The translations under genes were made by a program, and so were the position numbers. DNA of 30,784 nt from the IMG/VR virus record IMGVR_UViG_3300045911_000285, positions 1-30,784 of that record, one strand, 5' to 3'. A model generated the notes under the pieces. It made no database searches, was not told the DNA's origin, and saw nothing but the letters and a program-made list of their open reading frames with translations. Origin of the DNA: a virus. Positions 1 through 7,408 of the stretch are shown here, in pieces; positions within the stretch are counted from its first letter, which is position 1, and each line of letters starts with the position of its first letter.

Positions 1-23
1 TGGGAATGCTTGGCACCACGAAA

Positions 24-48
24 CCCCGACGCTCAAGGAACGTCGGGG
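24..48 (-). terminator. Terminator-like hairpin after the 103-aa gene
   Basis: Perfect 8-bp GC-rich stem (24-31 with 41-48), 9-base loop, followed on the minus strand by TTT only. A short T-run makes it moderate. Confidence 0.55.
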
Positions 49-85
49 GTCTTGGCGGCCATGCTAGGCCTAGGGGCGCTGGGTC

Positions 86-397
86 TCAGCTTAGGGCTGC
101 GGCGGCCTTGGCGGCCACCAAGGCCGCCGCGCGGTCCTCCCACGTGTACCGTGGGTTGGCAGCGCGGAGCTCGCGCTCCACGCTGATGCGCAGCCTAGTG
201 GCTGCGCATTCGACCGTTTGCCGGCATGCGGTTGCCCGCTCCAGCAGGCTGTACGCCTGCGGGTCCCGCGCTTCATCCGCGGCAACCCATGCGGCATATG
301 CCGCGCGCAGGGCGCGCTCGGCCTGTTGCAACGCAGCAGCGGCCTCAGCCGCCGAGTTCATGCTCGGCGCGCTGGTGGTGGGGGTAGTGGGTTTCAT
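86..397 (-). CDS. Small Ala/Arg-rich helical protein, moron-like cassette
   Basis: A 103-residue protein of unknown function. The N-terminus is low-complexity (MKPTTPTTSAPS) and the rest is Ala-rich and strongly helical (roughly residues 14-100), with no membrane segment or recognisable domain. The ATG at 397 lies about 50 bases downstream of a good promoter -7 box (448-455) and is preceded by CAAAAC-TT, the leader element seen at several other genes here. A terminator-like hairpin follows the stop. A gene with its own promoter and terminator, placed after the tail tube gene and its terminator, has the layout of a phage moron expressed independently of the late operon. Codon use is very GC-rich compared with its neighbours, partly because of Ala codons. 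The reading frame is supported by context rather than homology. Confidence 0.6.
   Translation of the reverse strand: MKPTTPTTSAPSMNSAAEAAAALQQAERALRAAYAAWVAADEARDPQAYSLLERATACRQTVECAATRLRISVERELRAANPRYTWEDRAAALVAAKAAAALS
101..128. repeat. Perfect 11-bp inverted repeat at the 3' end of the 103-aa gene
   Basis: GGCGGCCTTGG (101-111) pairs with CCAAGGCCGCC (118-128) across a 6-base loop. It is inside the coding end, encodes Ala-rich residues and would form a very stable RNA hairpin just ahead of the terminator. A related GGCGGCC copy lies at 54-60. Confidence 0.75.
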
Positions 398-447
398 AAG
401 TTTTGGGGGTTTATGCCCTTGCCGGGCGTTACTGAATCATTATGCTA

Positions 448-478
448 CAAATATAACTGCTTTTGTTATACCGCGCAA
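448..478 (-). promoter_or_regulatory. Bacteroidota-type promoter for the 103-aa cassette
   Basis: On the minus strand: TTG at 476-478, exactly 20 bases, then TATATTTG at 448-455, followed by about 50 bases of leader to the ATG at 397. The spacer contains ATAAC-N7-GTTAT. It belongs to a family of four near-identical promoters in the window. Confidence 0.8.
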
Positions 479-500
479 GTGTCTTCCAAAAATTTTTGGC

Positions 501-532
501 AAAAAAAATACCCTGGCCTAGGACCAGGGTAT
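501..532 (-). terminator. Terminator after the tail tube gene
   Basis: 9-bp stem ATACCCTGG (508-516) with CCAGGGTAT (524-532), followed on the minus strand by a T-run (501-507). It lies 22 bases past the tube stop and just ahead of the next promoter. Confidence 0.85.
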
Positions 533-554
533 TTGTCTCGTGGTTTGGCCGGTA

Positions 555-1010
555 TTACAGCAATACCCGCTTCTCGTTTACCACAAAGGTTAACACGAAA
601 TTAAAGTTGTCGCTAGAGGTACGGCTCAACGCGCCCGGTTCTACTTTTTGCAACCAGCAACCAAGGTATTCATTGACTGATACTACCCTGCCGTTTGGAG
701 CAAGCTTCCGTACTACAATTCGCTGGGTAATGTCTTCCCAAAGACTACCAGTACCTGTCCGGCGATTTTGCACCCTATTGTACAACGTATCAAACCAAGC
801 ATCGCGATCGTCTGACCGCTGTAGGCAAGTGATGACCAGCTCGCTTATCATCGCGCGGCCAGGTGTTTTGACCGGACCGTTTGCACCACCATGCTCAGAA
901 ATTTCAGCCTCCTGGGTCGGCTCTTGCACATCTTGCACAATCACCTGTTGACGGCCATTGACTTCAATCTCAAAGTTGAAGTTTTTGATAAAATTACGAA
1001 GCTCTGCCAT
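555..1010 (-). CDS. Putative tail tube protein
   Basis: A 151-residue protein encoded 5 bases downstream of the tail sheath gene, the usual place for the tail tube of a contractile phage tail. Tube proteins stack as hexameric rings inside the sheath and form the DNA channel. The sequence is rich in alternating beta segments (FNFEIEVNGRQQVIVQDV near residues 11-28 and NFNFVLTFVV near the C-terminus). This fits the two-sheet tube fold, and the length matches the family (about 140-170 aa). A strong terminator lies directly after the stop. Assignment rests on position, size and beta pattern; no diagnostic motif was seen, so another small tail protein is possible. Confidence 0.6.
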   Translation of the reverse strand: MAELRNFIKNFNFEIEVNGRQQVIVQDVQEPTQEAEISEHGGANGPVKTPGRAMISELVITCLQRSDDRDAWFDTLYNRVQNRRTGTGSLWEDITQRIVVRKLAPNGRVVSVNEYLGCWLQKVEPGALSRTSSDNFNFVLTFVVNEKRVLL

Positions 1011-1015
1011 GATGA

Positions 1016-2923
1016 TTATTGGTTGATGTTGATCTCAAGACCGGAAGGTGTCACGTTCAAGTTGAGCAAAATAAACTCTATCGACGTTACTGGAACGACA
1101 TAAAGCTCGCTTCGCCAAATACCATTGTCAAGGTCTGCGGAGGTGTTAATCTTGAGGTCTTCAGGCAAGTTTCGGGCCTCCAAATCCCCTTCAAATACCC
1201 ACTCACGAATTCCACGACGGGAGACCGCATCGTCCAGGACCGGGAAAATGAAATTATTGTAGATGTTGTTCCAAGTTGTCGGGTCGTTGGGCTGAAACAA
1301 GGCCACGTCCACGCGCCGACGGATTTCTTTGGCCAGGTAAATTACCACATCTGCTACCTCTGTTTTTTGTAGCAGGGTTGCCTCTGTCTGCGCGGTGCGG
1401 TTGCCCCAAAACACGACTTTGGGCGTGGCAGCACTGCCCAGCAGACGCTTGATCAGCGGATTAAGCTGCGCATTAATTTGTTGATCTAATGGACCGCCGG
1501 CATTGCTGTTTACGGCATTGCCAAGGTTGGGTGTACCAACCCCCAAAGAACCACGTACCACGCCAAATTCATTGCCAGAAAAGGCCGCCCAGGGCGTATT
1601 GCGCACGCAATGTGCACCAATTGCAGCCCCAATAGCTGAAAGCGTGAGCGGCTGACCAGTCACTGGGTGGGTTGAAATTTCTGGCCGTGAAATAAAACGC
1701 GCGAAGTAACTGTCGATCTGGGCGTGACTGTAAGGCGCTGTCCCACGCCGGTAAGCGATTTCGGCACTTGGGGTAATACCCAATGGTGTGCGCAGAATCG
1801 CTTGTACGTCTTTCCGGGATTCGCAATATGTTACCATCGCAATATCCAAATTCGGGCTTGCTTTGTCGGGGACGGCAATGTATGCGATGTCCGTCAGATC
1901 GTTAAAGACGTGTAAGCCAGTTTCACCAGTCTGCGACCCGATGTAGTCCGCGTCAACGATCGCCGCGGGGTTGTATGCCCCGCCGGAAAGTGTACCAGTA
2001 CCGGGCGCGATGGGCGCGTTAATTGTCCCAATTCGAACCACATAACTACTGGCGTTCAGACCTGCAATGTCATCAACGTTGGGGTTGGCGGGAAAGTCTG
2101 TATACACTTCCGTGAGGTCTGGATAGCCTGGACGTGTGATCACAATGTCCAAAAAGCCGGGACGGGCACTTGCGGCAGCGGTCACCGAGACCTGAATCCC
2201 ATTATACCCTGGCTGCGGACCTTTTGCCGTGAACGTGGCATTGTTGGCCGCTACGGCAGTCACACCGCCGCTGAAGCTGGACCCGCCACCGGTAGCGGTA
2301 TTACTGCCAGTAACCCCGACCGTAAGCGTGAAAGCATTTGCCCCAGCACCGCTTCCCACTGGCGCGGTTATTGTCACGACAGCGCCGAGCGCCGTGGCCT
2401 GGTAGCCGTGCGTCCCCGTCCCGGTATTGATGCCGTTGGCAATTGCCAAAGCCGCCGCAGGTTCGTTATCACCGACCTGGACGGTGTAGGTGTAGAGGGC
2501 TACGGGCGCTGGGGTGTTTACGCCAATGACAAAGTCAGCACCCGTATCAACCGCAGTGACGGTCATTTGTACCGTGGCCCGGGTCTCGGGTACACCTACC
2601 ACACCAATTAACACGCTGGCAGGTGTACCTTGGAGCGTGCTGGGATCGTCTGGGTCTGTATAGTGACCGATTGGGGCTACATACAGCTGACCGCCCGTAT
2701 CCAGTGCCCGGCGGACATAAAGCGGAAAGAGGTTTGGTGTGTCCAAAAATCCGCCAAAGTGTCGGCGATAATCCGCCCAGCTGGATACTCGAATGGCTTT
2801 GCCAATCTCGCCGATCTCGGTGACCCCTTGCACGGCCACAATCGTACCTTGCCGGCTGACCTGTGGCGGGCTGAGGTCTTGGATATTAACAATTGCCTTG
2901 GCTGCTCCAGTTGGTTGTGACAT
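1016..2923 (-). CDS. Contractile tail sheath protein
   Basis: A 635-residue tail sheath subunit. In contractile tails this protein polymerises around the tube and shortens to drive it through the cell envelope. The N-terminal region (about residues 20-90) has the family pattern: a GTI-AVQG-type strand, WADYRRHFGG, then PLYVRRALDTGGQLYVAPIG. The C-terminal part (about 450-635) has the conserved region with PTTWNNIYNNFIFPVLDDAVS and an edge-strand ending. Between them (about residues 105-220) is a Gly/Thr/Val-rich beta insertion, probably a surface domain on the sheath. The ATG at 2923 is in a 52-base gap after the hub gene that carries an AGGGGGTA-N17-CACCTATTTTG leader, also found before the protease gene. 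Confidence 0.88.
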   Translation of the reverse strand: MSQPTGAAKAIVNIQDLSPPQVSRQGTIVAVQGVTEIGEIGKAIRVSSWADYRRHFGGFLDTPNLFPLYVRRALDTGGQLYVAPIGHYTDPDDPSTLQGTPASVLIGVVGVPETRATVQMTVTAVDTGADFVIGVNTPAPVALYTYTVQVGDNEPAAALAIANGINTGTGTHGYQATALGAVVTITAPVGSGAGANAFTLTVGVTGSNTATGGGSSFSGGVTAVAANNATFTAKGPQPGYNGIQVSVTAAASARPGFLDIVITRPGYPDLTEVYTDFPANPNVDDIAGLNASSYVVRIGTINAPIAPGTGTLSGGAYNPAAIVDADYIGSQTGETGLHVFNDLTDIAYIAVPDKASPNLDIAMVTYCESRKDVQAILRTPLGITPSAEIAYRRGTAPYSHAQIDSYFARFISRPEISTHPVTGQPLTLSAIGAAIGAHCVRNTPWAAFSGNEFGVVRGSLGVGTPNLGNAVNSNAGGPLDQQINAQLNPLIKRLLGSAATPKVVFWGNRTAQTEATLLQKTEVADVVIYLAKEIRRRVDVALFQPNDPTTWNNIYNNFIFPVLDDAVSRRGIREWVFEGDLEARNLPEDLKINTSADLDNGIWRSELYVVPVTSIEFILLNLNVTPSGLEININQ

Positions 2924-2941
2924 GTCTCTCTATTTTTGCCG

Positions 2942-2977
2942 CAAAATAGGTGTGTAATGCGGATCACACTACCCCCT
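2942..2977 (-). promoter_or_regulatory. Shared late leader element before the sheath gene
   Basis: On the minus strand AGGGGGTA, 17 bases, then CACCTATTTTG, 18-20 bases before the sheath ATG. The same order and spacing occurs before the protease gene. It may be a promoter or an mRNA element. Confidence 0.35.
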
Positions 2978-4148
2978 ATATTTTCTTACCCGATTGTCCG
3001 CTATAAGTAACTAGCGGCTTCTTTGTCTCTGCGTTATTGGGACCCGTGGTATTATTTACAGTCCCGTCTTCGGCGGTCGCCGCGCCGGTCCTCGCCGGTG
3101 CATTTGTCCCCGTTTTATGGGTGTCTAGGGTTGTAATATACGCCCTGCCGCCGCCAAGTGTATGCGTCACGCGGTTAATATAATAGTTGCCACTGAATCG
3201 ATTCCCAACGTTCAAAACAGTAATAACCTGACCGGCACGGATGGCAGGGTTCCCCTCTATTGTCATGGACGCTTCCAGTATCTTTTGTTTTGCCTCTTGT
3301 TGCGCCGACTTTGCCACCCCTTGGGCTGCCGCTTGATCTGCGCTTGGGGATGGTACTGCTTCCCCATTCCGATTTTCCGCATCCGCCCGGGGTATGCGCC
3401 CACCTGTCTGACCTTGGTAAGATACCAAAGCAGGTCCTAACGCCCCCCGGCTCGCGTCTTCGTCCGTCGTCTGTATTGGTGTCTCGGTACCAACGGCTGC
3501 CGTTCCGCCCGCGCCTCCTTTGTCTTTTCGGTCGTTCATGCTGGCTGAAAAGCTGAGCAACGCACCGTTGGGGTCCCCAAATCGCAAGGTCAACGCTGAC
3601 GGCGCTTCATATTCGTATCGCTCCAATCTCAAGTCCCGCTGCGAGACCGTGAGCAAAAAAGGCCCACCCGGGTCTTTTTTGACCAGCCCCCGCAAAAAAT
3701 CCATGTCCGAACGCTGTCCTTGACTTTGTTCGTCCCATTTGTGCGTGGTCTCCATGCCAACATACTCAAGCTGATTTTCTTCGGCCAATGTCCGTGCAAT
3801 TTGGCTCGTGGTTTGACCATTCCAGACGCGCCCGCTAGCCTCCTTTTTCATCACAACGCTGAAATCGGAAATCTGCAATTCGGCCAGGATGTTTTGCTGG
3901 AATTTTGGATTAAACTCGCTAATTCTGCCTACATATCGTCCAGATTGCATACCACCCATATAACCAAATGTGAACGTGGCGGTTCTTCCGATCTCAAATT
4001 CTGGCGCATCAATATCAGCCGGGGTTTTGCATGATATGGTGACGGCAATCGCGTCTTCGTCTTCTACGCTGTCTTCAAAGCGAAAGGACTCTACACGCTC
4101 ACTAAAGTCCGTGTCTCCCAGCAGCAGCTTAACAAATGGGGCTTTCAT
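2976..4148 (-). CDS. Baseplate hub protein, phage late control gpD family
   Basis: A 390-residue protein resembling the gpD/gp27-type hub at the tip of the tail tube. The N-terminus (about 1-100) follows the family: a short strand region, then VESFRFEDSVEDEDAIAVTI and an FTFGYMGG strand. The C-terminal domain (about 290-345) has NPAIRAGQVITVLNVG, then FSGNYYINRVTHTLGGG, matching the gpD pattern 'aGq-v-v ... f-G-Y-v-V-H-l'. In between lies a Gln/Gly/Ala-rich linker (about 210-285), probably disordered. There is no lysozyme domain, so this hub does not itself carry a cell-wall hydrolase. Its start overlaps the LysM gene stop (ATGA), pointing to coupled translation within the baseplate block. 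Confidence 0.75.
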   Translation of the reverse strand: MKAPFVKLLLGDTDFSERVESFRFEDSVEDEDAIAVTISCKTPADIDAPEFEIGRTATFTFGYMGGMQSGRYVGRISEFNPKFQQNILAELQISDFSVVMKKEASGRVWNGQTTSQIARTLAEENQLEYVGMETTHKWDEQSQGQRSDMDFLRGLVKKDPGGPFLLTVSQRDLRLERYEYEAPSALTLRFGDPNGALLSFSASMNDRKDKGGAGGTAAVGTETPIQTTDEDASRGALGPALVSYQGQTGGRIPRADAENRNGEAVPSPSADQAAAQGVAKSAQQEAKQKILEASMTIEGNPAIRAGQVITVLNVGNRFSGNYYINRVTHTLGGGRAYITTLDTHKTGTNAPARTGAATAEDGTVNNTTGPNNAETKKPLVTYSGQSGKKI

Positions 4149-4471
4149 CGGTTTTGGTTGTACAGCAAGATGTCCGGTATTACGATTACTTGGCCGACCA
4201 GCGCTTGCAATTGCATTGGGTTTTCGATCTGATTCGCGAATGCAATCGCATGCCAGTAGCGACTGGGGTTGGGTACTTGATTCGCGTAATATTCCGCTGC
4301 CAGTGCGTCCAGGCTTTCCCCTTCAGATACTTGGTGGTATCTGTCGTTTCGGCTTGGCGGGATTGGAGGTTCGACAAAATCCAGCTCGGCTAACCCATCC
4401 GGGAAAACCAGCCTTTTGCCGCCGAAGTAAAGGTTTTCCGGGCTAAAAGAAAGTGTATTAGCGTCTAACAT
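4145..4471 (-). CDS. LysM-domain tail/baseplate protein
   Basis: A 108-residue protein with one LysM-like domain at about residues 45-100: the YHQVSEGESLDALAAEYYAN segment, an aromatic segment NPSRYWHAIAFAN and a closing VGQVIVIPD. In contractile tails such proteins (gpX/gp53-like) connect hub and tube; the LysM fold here is structural and need not bind peptidoglycan. The first ~40 residues (SFSPENLYFGG and LDFVEPPIPPSR) look like a linker to the neighbouring protein. It overlaps the upstream CIS-tube-like gene by 14 bases and the downstream hub gene by 4. In many injection systems the CIS-tube and LysM domains sit in one polypeptide; here they are separate. Confidence 0.75.
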   Translation of the reverse strand: MLDANTLSFSPENLYFGGKRLVFPDGLAELDFVEPPIPPSRNDRYHQVSEGESLDALAAEYYANQVPNPSRYWHAIAFANQIENPMQLQALVGQVIVIPDILLYNQNR

Positions 4472-4940
4472 CAGATACTCGAATGTTGAGATCAGGGTCT
4501 AGGGCAAGTGTCAAAGAAACATCTGCATATACTGGCCGCATGCCTTGCGTGGGGTCTGGCATGCGCGTGGCAACAGAAAGTGCTTTGACTATCCAAGTCT
4601 CACGTGGGTAGAGTTCACCCCACACCAGCTGCACCCGTTCCGGTGGGGCTTCAAAGCCGTCCGAATAAGTCAGGCTTTTGAGATACGCAACGGTTTCTTC
4701 CACATCTCGACGGTCTGCCGATGTAGAGTAATACGAAAGCTGTAGCTGAATCTCTGTGCTGCCACCGGTATATTGATAGAGTGGTGTATTGCGCTGGACC
4801 GGTTTTACTTCCTGCCAGTCCACATTCCGGCTTTCCGTGAGAGATTCAGGCACAAATTGGAATGGTACCCGGCGGAGGGTGCTCAGTCCAACCAAGTACA
4901 ACTGGTCCTGGGCCGTAGTTAATGAAAATTTGGCAGACAT
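4458..4940 (-). CDS. Contractile-injection-system tube-initiator-like protein
   Basis: A 160-residue protein resembling the N-terminal domain of Afp7/gp53-like 'CIS tube' proteins, which join the tape-measure/hub end to the inner tube. Matching pattern: PFQFVPESLTESRNVDWQEV at about 26-45, where the family has 'F-FNPeel', then a P..QYTGGSTEIQLQLSYY strand pair at about 54-72 and a YLKSLTY helix near 87. The C-terminal half alternates strands, with PTQGMRPVYADVSLTLALDP near 130-150. It begins at the tape-measure stop (TAATG overlap) and runs into the LysM gene. Family assignment is by pattern recall, not a search. Confidence 0.65.
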   Translation of the reverse strand: MSAKFSLTTAQDQLYLVGLSTLRRVPFQFVPESLTESRNVDWQEVKPVQRNTPLYQYTGGSTEIQLQLSYYSTSADRRDVEETVAYLKSLTYSDGFEAPPERVQLVWGELYPRETWIVKALSVATRMPDPTQGMRPVYADVSLTLALDPDLNIRVSDVRR

Positions 4941-7405
4941 TATCCTTTTAGAAAGTTACGTGTCTGAATTTGATCTGTTACCCGTACAAGCTCGCTGCCG
5001 TCAATCGCCACAACAATGTTTGGCGCTGGTGGGGCTGCTACGTTCACCTGCGGGGCCGGAGCGACCACCTGCCGCATTGCGACGGATGCCTGAGTTTGCG
5101 CCGCCTCTTGGGCGATTGCAGCCCCTGCAGATGGCATTGGAGTAATGGACGGACTGGTAGAAGCGTCTCCACTGATCCCCAGTGCCTCGTTCAGAAACTC
5201 CCCGCCGGGCAACGAGCCCAGCAGCCCGGACAGCATCCCCTTGAGCGACTCCCACGCATTGGCAATCCCTTGAACTATAGCACCGACAATACCCTCCCCT
5301 ATGCCCGTAAACCAGCTGATACCCGCCTCCATAAATCCAAATACAGACACAAATGCGGCTTTCACCTCGTCAATTGCCATCCCAATCGCCTGAAATGCGG
5401 CGACACCACCCTGCCAAAGTGCTTGAAACATCTTGACAGTACCGACAATTAAGCCAATCCCTAGTTGTAGACCCCAATTGATTACCGAGAAAAATGTACC
5501 AAACACCTTACCAAGCATACTGCCAAGCGAATTCCATTCCTCCAAGGACCCCTTACCCTTTTCCATACTGGGTAAAAACAAGTCAAACAGGCTACTTAAG
5601 GCAGCGCCAATGGGTACAATAGCATCTTTCCAAAGGCTTTGGAAAGAGCTAATAATTGGACCAAGTCCTTGTTTTAGGCCGTCAAAAAAGCCAGAAAAGA
5701 AATTCCGAAGACGAACGATCCACGTGCCCAGTGCGATGGCAAAATCCAGGAGGCCCAGCTTTTCAAGCGCAGCATTGGTCTTATCCGTGAAAGCAAAAGT
5801 ATCGGCGGTCATGTACTGGAATATCTCACGAACTGCGGTAATAATCCCCCCGATTTTCTGGAAAAAACCCAACAACCCACCTGACGGCTCTGCGCCCTCT
5901 GCTACTTTCTTAAACGAGTCGATTGCGTAAGTCACTGCCTTATAAGCAAGGGCTGCCGCGCCGATCACCAATGCAATCTTAATAAACGGCAGGGCCGCCG
6001 CCCAGGCTGCGGGCGCTGAAGCAATCAAACCTTTTACGAATCCTTGCTGGGCGATATTGGCCACGACCGTCTGAAAACCAAACTTTTGGAGCGCGATGAT
6101 CACCTTGCCTGTGGCCACTTGCATTGCACCCTGTGCTGCAATTACCAAACCCATTGTGATTAACAGCGCCGAAAGACCGGCAGTAACCAGGGCAACTGCC
6201 TTGCCTACAGGCGTGCTGACAAACCAGGCCAACGCCGACGCAACGCGCCCAGCGACATCCGCCAAAAATGAGAGGGCAGGGGCAATTGCTTGATAAATTG
6301 AGATCGCTGCATTGGCGATGTTTGCCCGCAATCTCGCCATCCGTTCGCTCAGAGTCTGCATTAACGTGTCTGCCATTTCAAAACCGACCTGCGTGCCTGT
6401 GACCGCGTCCTTAAAGGACCCTAATGCATCTACGTTTTTGATTAGACCCTGTGCAGCATTCACGCTCTCACGTCCAAAGACTTTAGCCAATAGCGCCGTG
6501 TCTTCCACCGCGGGCTGTAATAACCTCATTCGTTCCTCTAAGGTCAATGTTTTGTCCGCCAGCTTAATAAAGTCGATACCTGCGGCAGCGAGCATATCCT
6601 GTGCGTCTTTGGGCAAAACTGGCGCGCTCGCCATGGTTATAAATACGTTTTTTAGCGCGTTCCCGGCTTGCGAACCTTTGATCGAACTCATTCCAAGCAC
6701 CTGTATTGCCGCGTTAAGTTCCTCAAAGGAAATGTTGGCAGTCTTTGCCGTCGCGCCAGATTCTTTGATCGCGTCACCAATGAGCGTCGTGTTAACCGAT
6801 CCCGCCTGCGATGCCGCTGCCATCACGTTCATCATCCGGGTGTACTCGGATGTAGCAAGCGTCGCGTTTTTGGTGTCCACGCCATATTGCAGCATGGCAG
6901 TATTGAGTACGCCGATAGCCCCGGTGACATCACCGCCCATCGTTTTCCCGAGCGTAATCCCAACCTCTGTCATTGCCTGAAGTTCCTCTTGATTTTGGGC
7001 CAATTGGGGTCCCAAATCTGACAGAATCGAGGTAAATGACCGGTTAATGTCGGAAGCGGAGACGCCCATTTTACTGGCAGATGCCTTCGCACGTTCTCCA
7101 AGCTGCACCAGCGCCTCGCCCGCCACACCTGTAATTGCAGACACTTCCGTTAGGGTGTTTTCAAAATCCATCCCAGCGGCAGTGGCCGCAATAAAGGGCG
7201 CGGCCAGGAGACCACCGGCTGCAATCAAACCAAGTCCGCTTTTAATCCGAGCAAGACCTTGCTCCATGCTTGTAGCAAGCGTGTCACTGGCCTTGCTCAA
7301 ATCTTTCATCTTACCCTCAATATCGCCCGCGGTCTTTGAAAACGCGTCTTCAAGCGTAAACACAAGACCAAAGCCCAAATTGCCACCGCCTGCCGATATT
7401 GACAT
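4940..7405 (-). CDS. Tail tape measure protein (TP901 family)
   Basis: An 821-residue tape measure protein. It sets tail length, occupies the tube before DNA ejection and probably helps DNA cross the inner membrane. The TP901-type core is plain at about residues 60-300: a hydrophobic GLGLIAAGGLLAAPFIAATA stretch, MDFENTLTEVSAITGV, then conserved helical segments through GSQAGNALKNVF and MRLLQPAVEDTALLAKVFG. Strongly hydrophobic helices follow at about 380-490 (ALVTAGLSALLITMGLVIAA; AALPFIKIALVIGAAALAYK). The C-terminus is Pro/Ala-rich, then ends in a short strand/helix region. Its start lies 3 bases after the frameshifted chaperone stop. A length of 821 aa implies a fairly short tail. Confidence 0.92.
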   Translation of the reverse strand: MSISAGGGNLGFGLVFTLEDAFSKTAGDIEGKMKDLSKASDTLATSMEQGLARIKSGLGLIAAGGLLAAPFIAATAAGMDFENTLTEVSAITGVAGEALVQLGERAKASASKMGVSASDINRSFTSILSDLGPQLAQNQEELQAMTEVGITLGKTMGGDVTGAIGVLNTAMLQYGVDTKNATLATSEYTRMMNVMAAASQAGSVNTTLIGDAIKESGATAKTANISFEELNAAIQVLGMSSIKGSQAGNALKNVFITMASAPVLPKDAQDMLAAAGIDFIKLADKTLTLEERMRLLQPAVEDTALLAKVFGRESVNAAQGLIKNVDALGSFKDAVTGTQVGFEMADTLMQTLSERMARLRANIANAAISIYQAIAPALSFLADVAGRVASALAWFVSTPVGKAVALVTAGLSALLITMGLVIAAQGAMQVATGKVIIALQKFGFQTVVANIAQQGFVKGLIASAPAAWAAALPFIKIALVIGAAALAYKAVTYAIDSFKKVAEGAEPSGGLLGFFQKIGGIITAVREIFQYMTADTFAFTDKTNAALEKLGLLDFAIALGTWIVRLRNFFSGFFDGLKQGLGPIISSFQSLWKDAIVPIGAALSSLFDLFLPSMEKGKGSLEEWNSLGSMLGKVFGTFFSVINWGLQLGIGLIVGTVKMFQALWQGGVAAFQAIGMAIDEVKAAFVSVFGFMEAGISWFTGIGEGIVGAIVQGIANAWESLKGMLSGLLGSLPGGEFLNEALGISGDASTSPSITPMPSAGAAIAQEAAQTQASVAMRQVVAPAPQVNVAAPPAPNIVVAIDGSELVRVTDQIQTRNFLKG

Positions 7406-7408
7406 TTC

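Noticed and set aside
6-521. Plus-strand 171-aa open frame over the 103-aa gene
   Set aside because: It runs through the terminator and promoter of the minus-strand gene and its Ala/Arg-rich translation is an antisense product of GC-rich codons.
6312-6980. Plus-strand 222-aa open frame inside the tape measure gene
   Set aside because: It is antisense to the clearly conserved TP901 core and has no leader or promoter of its own.
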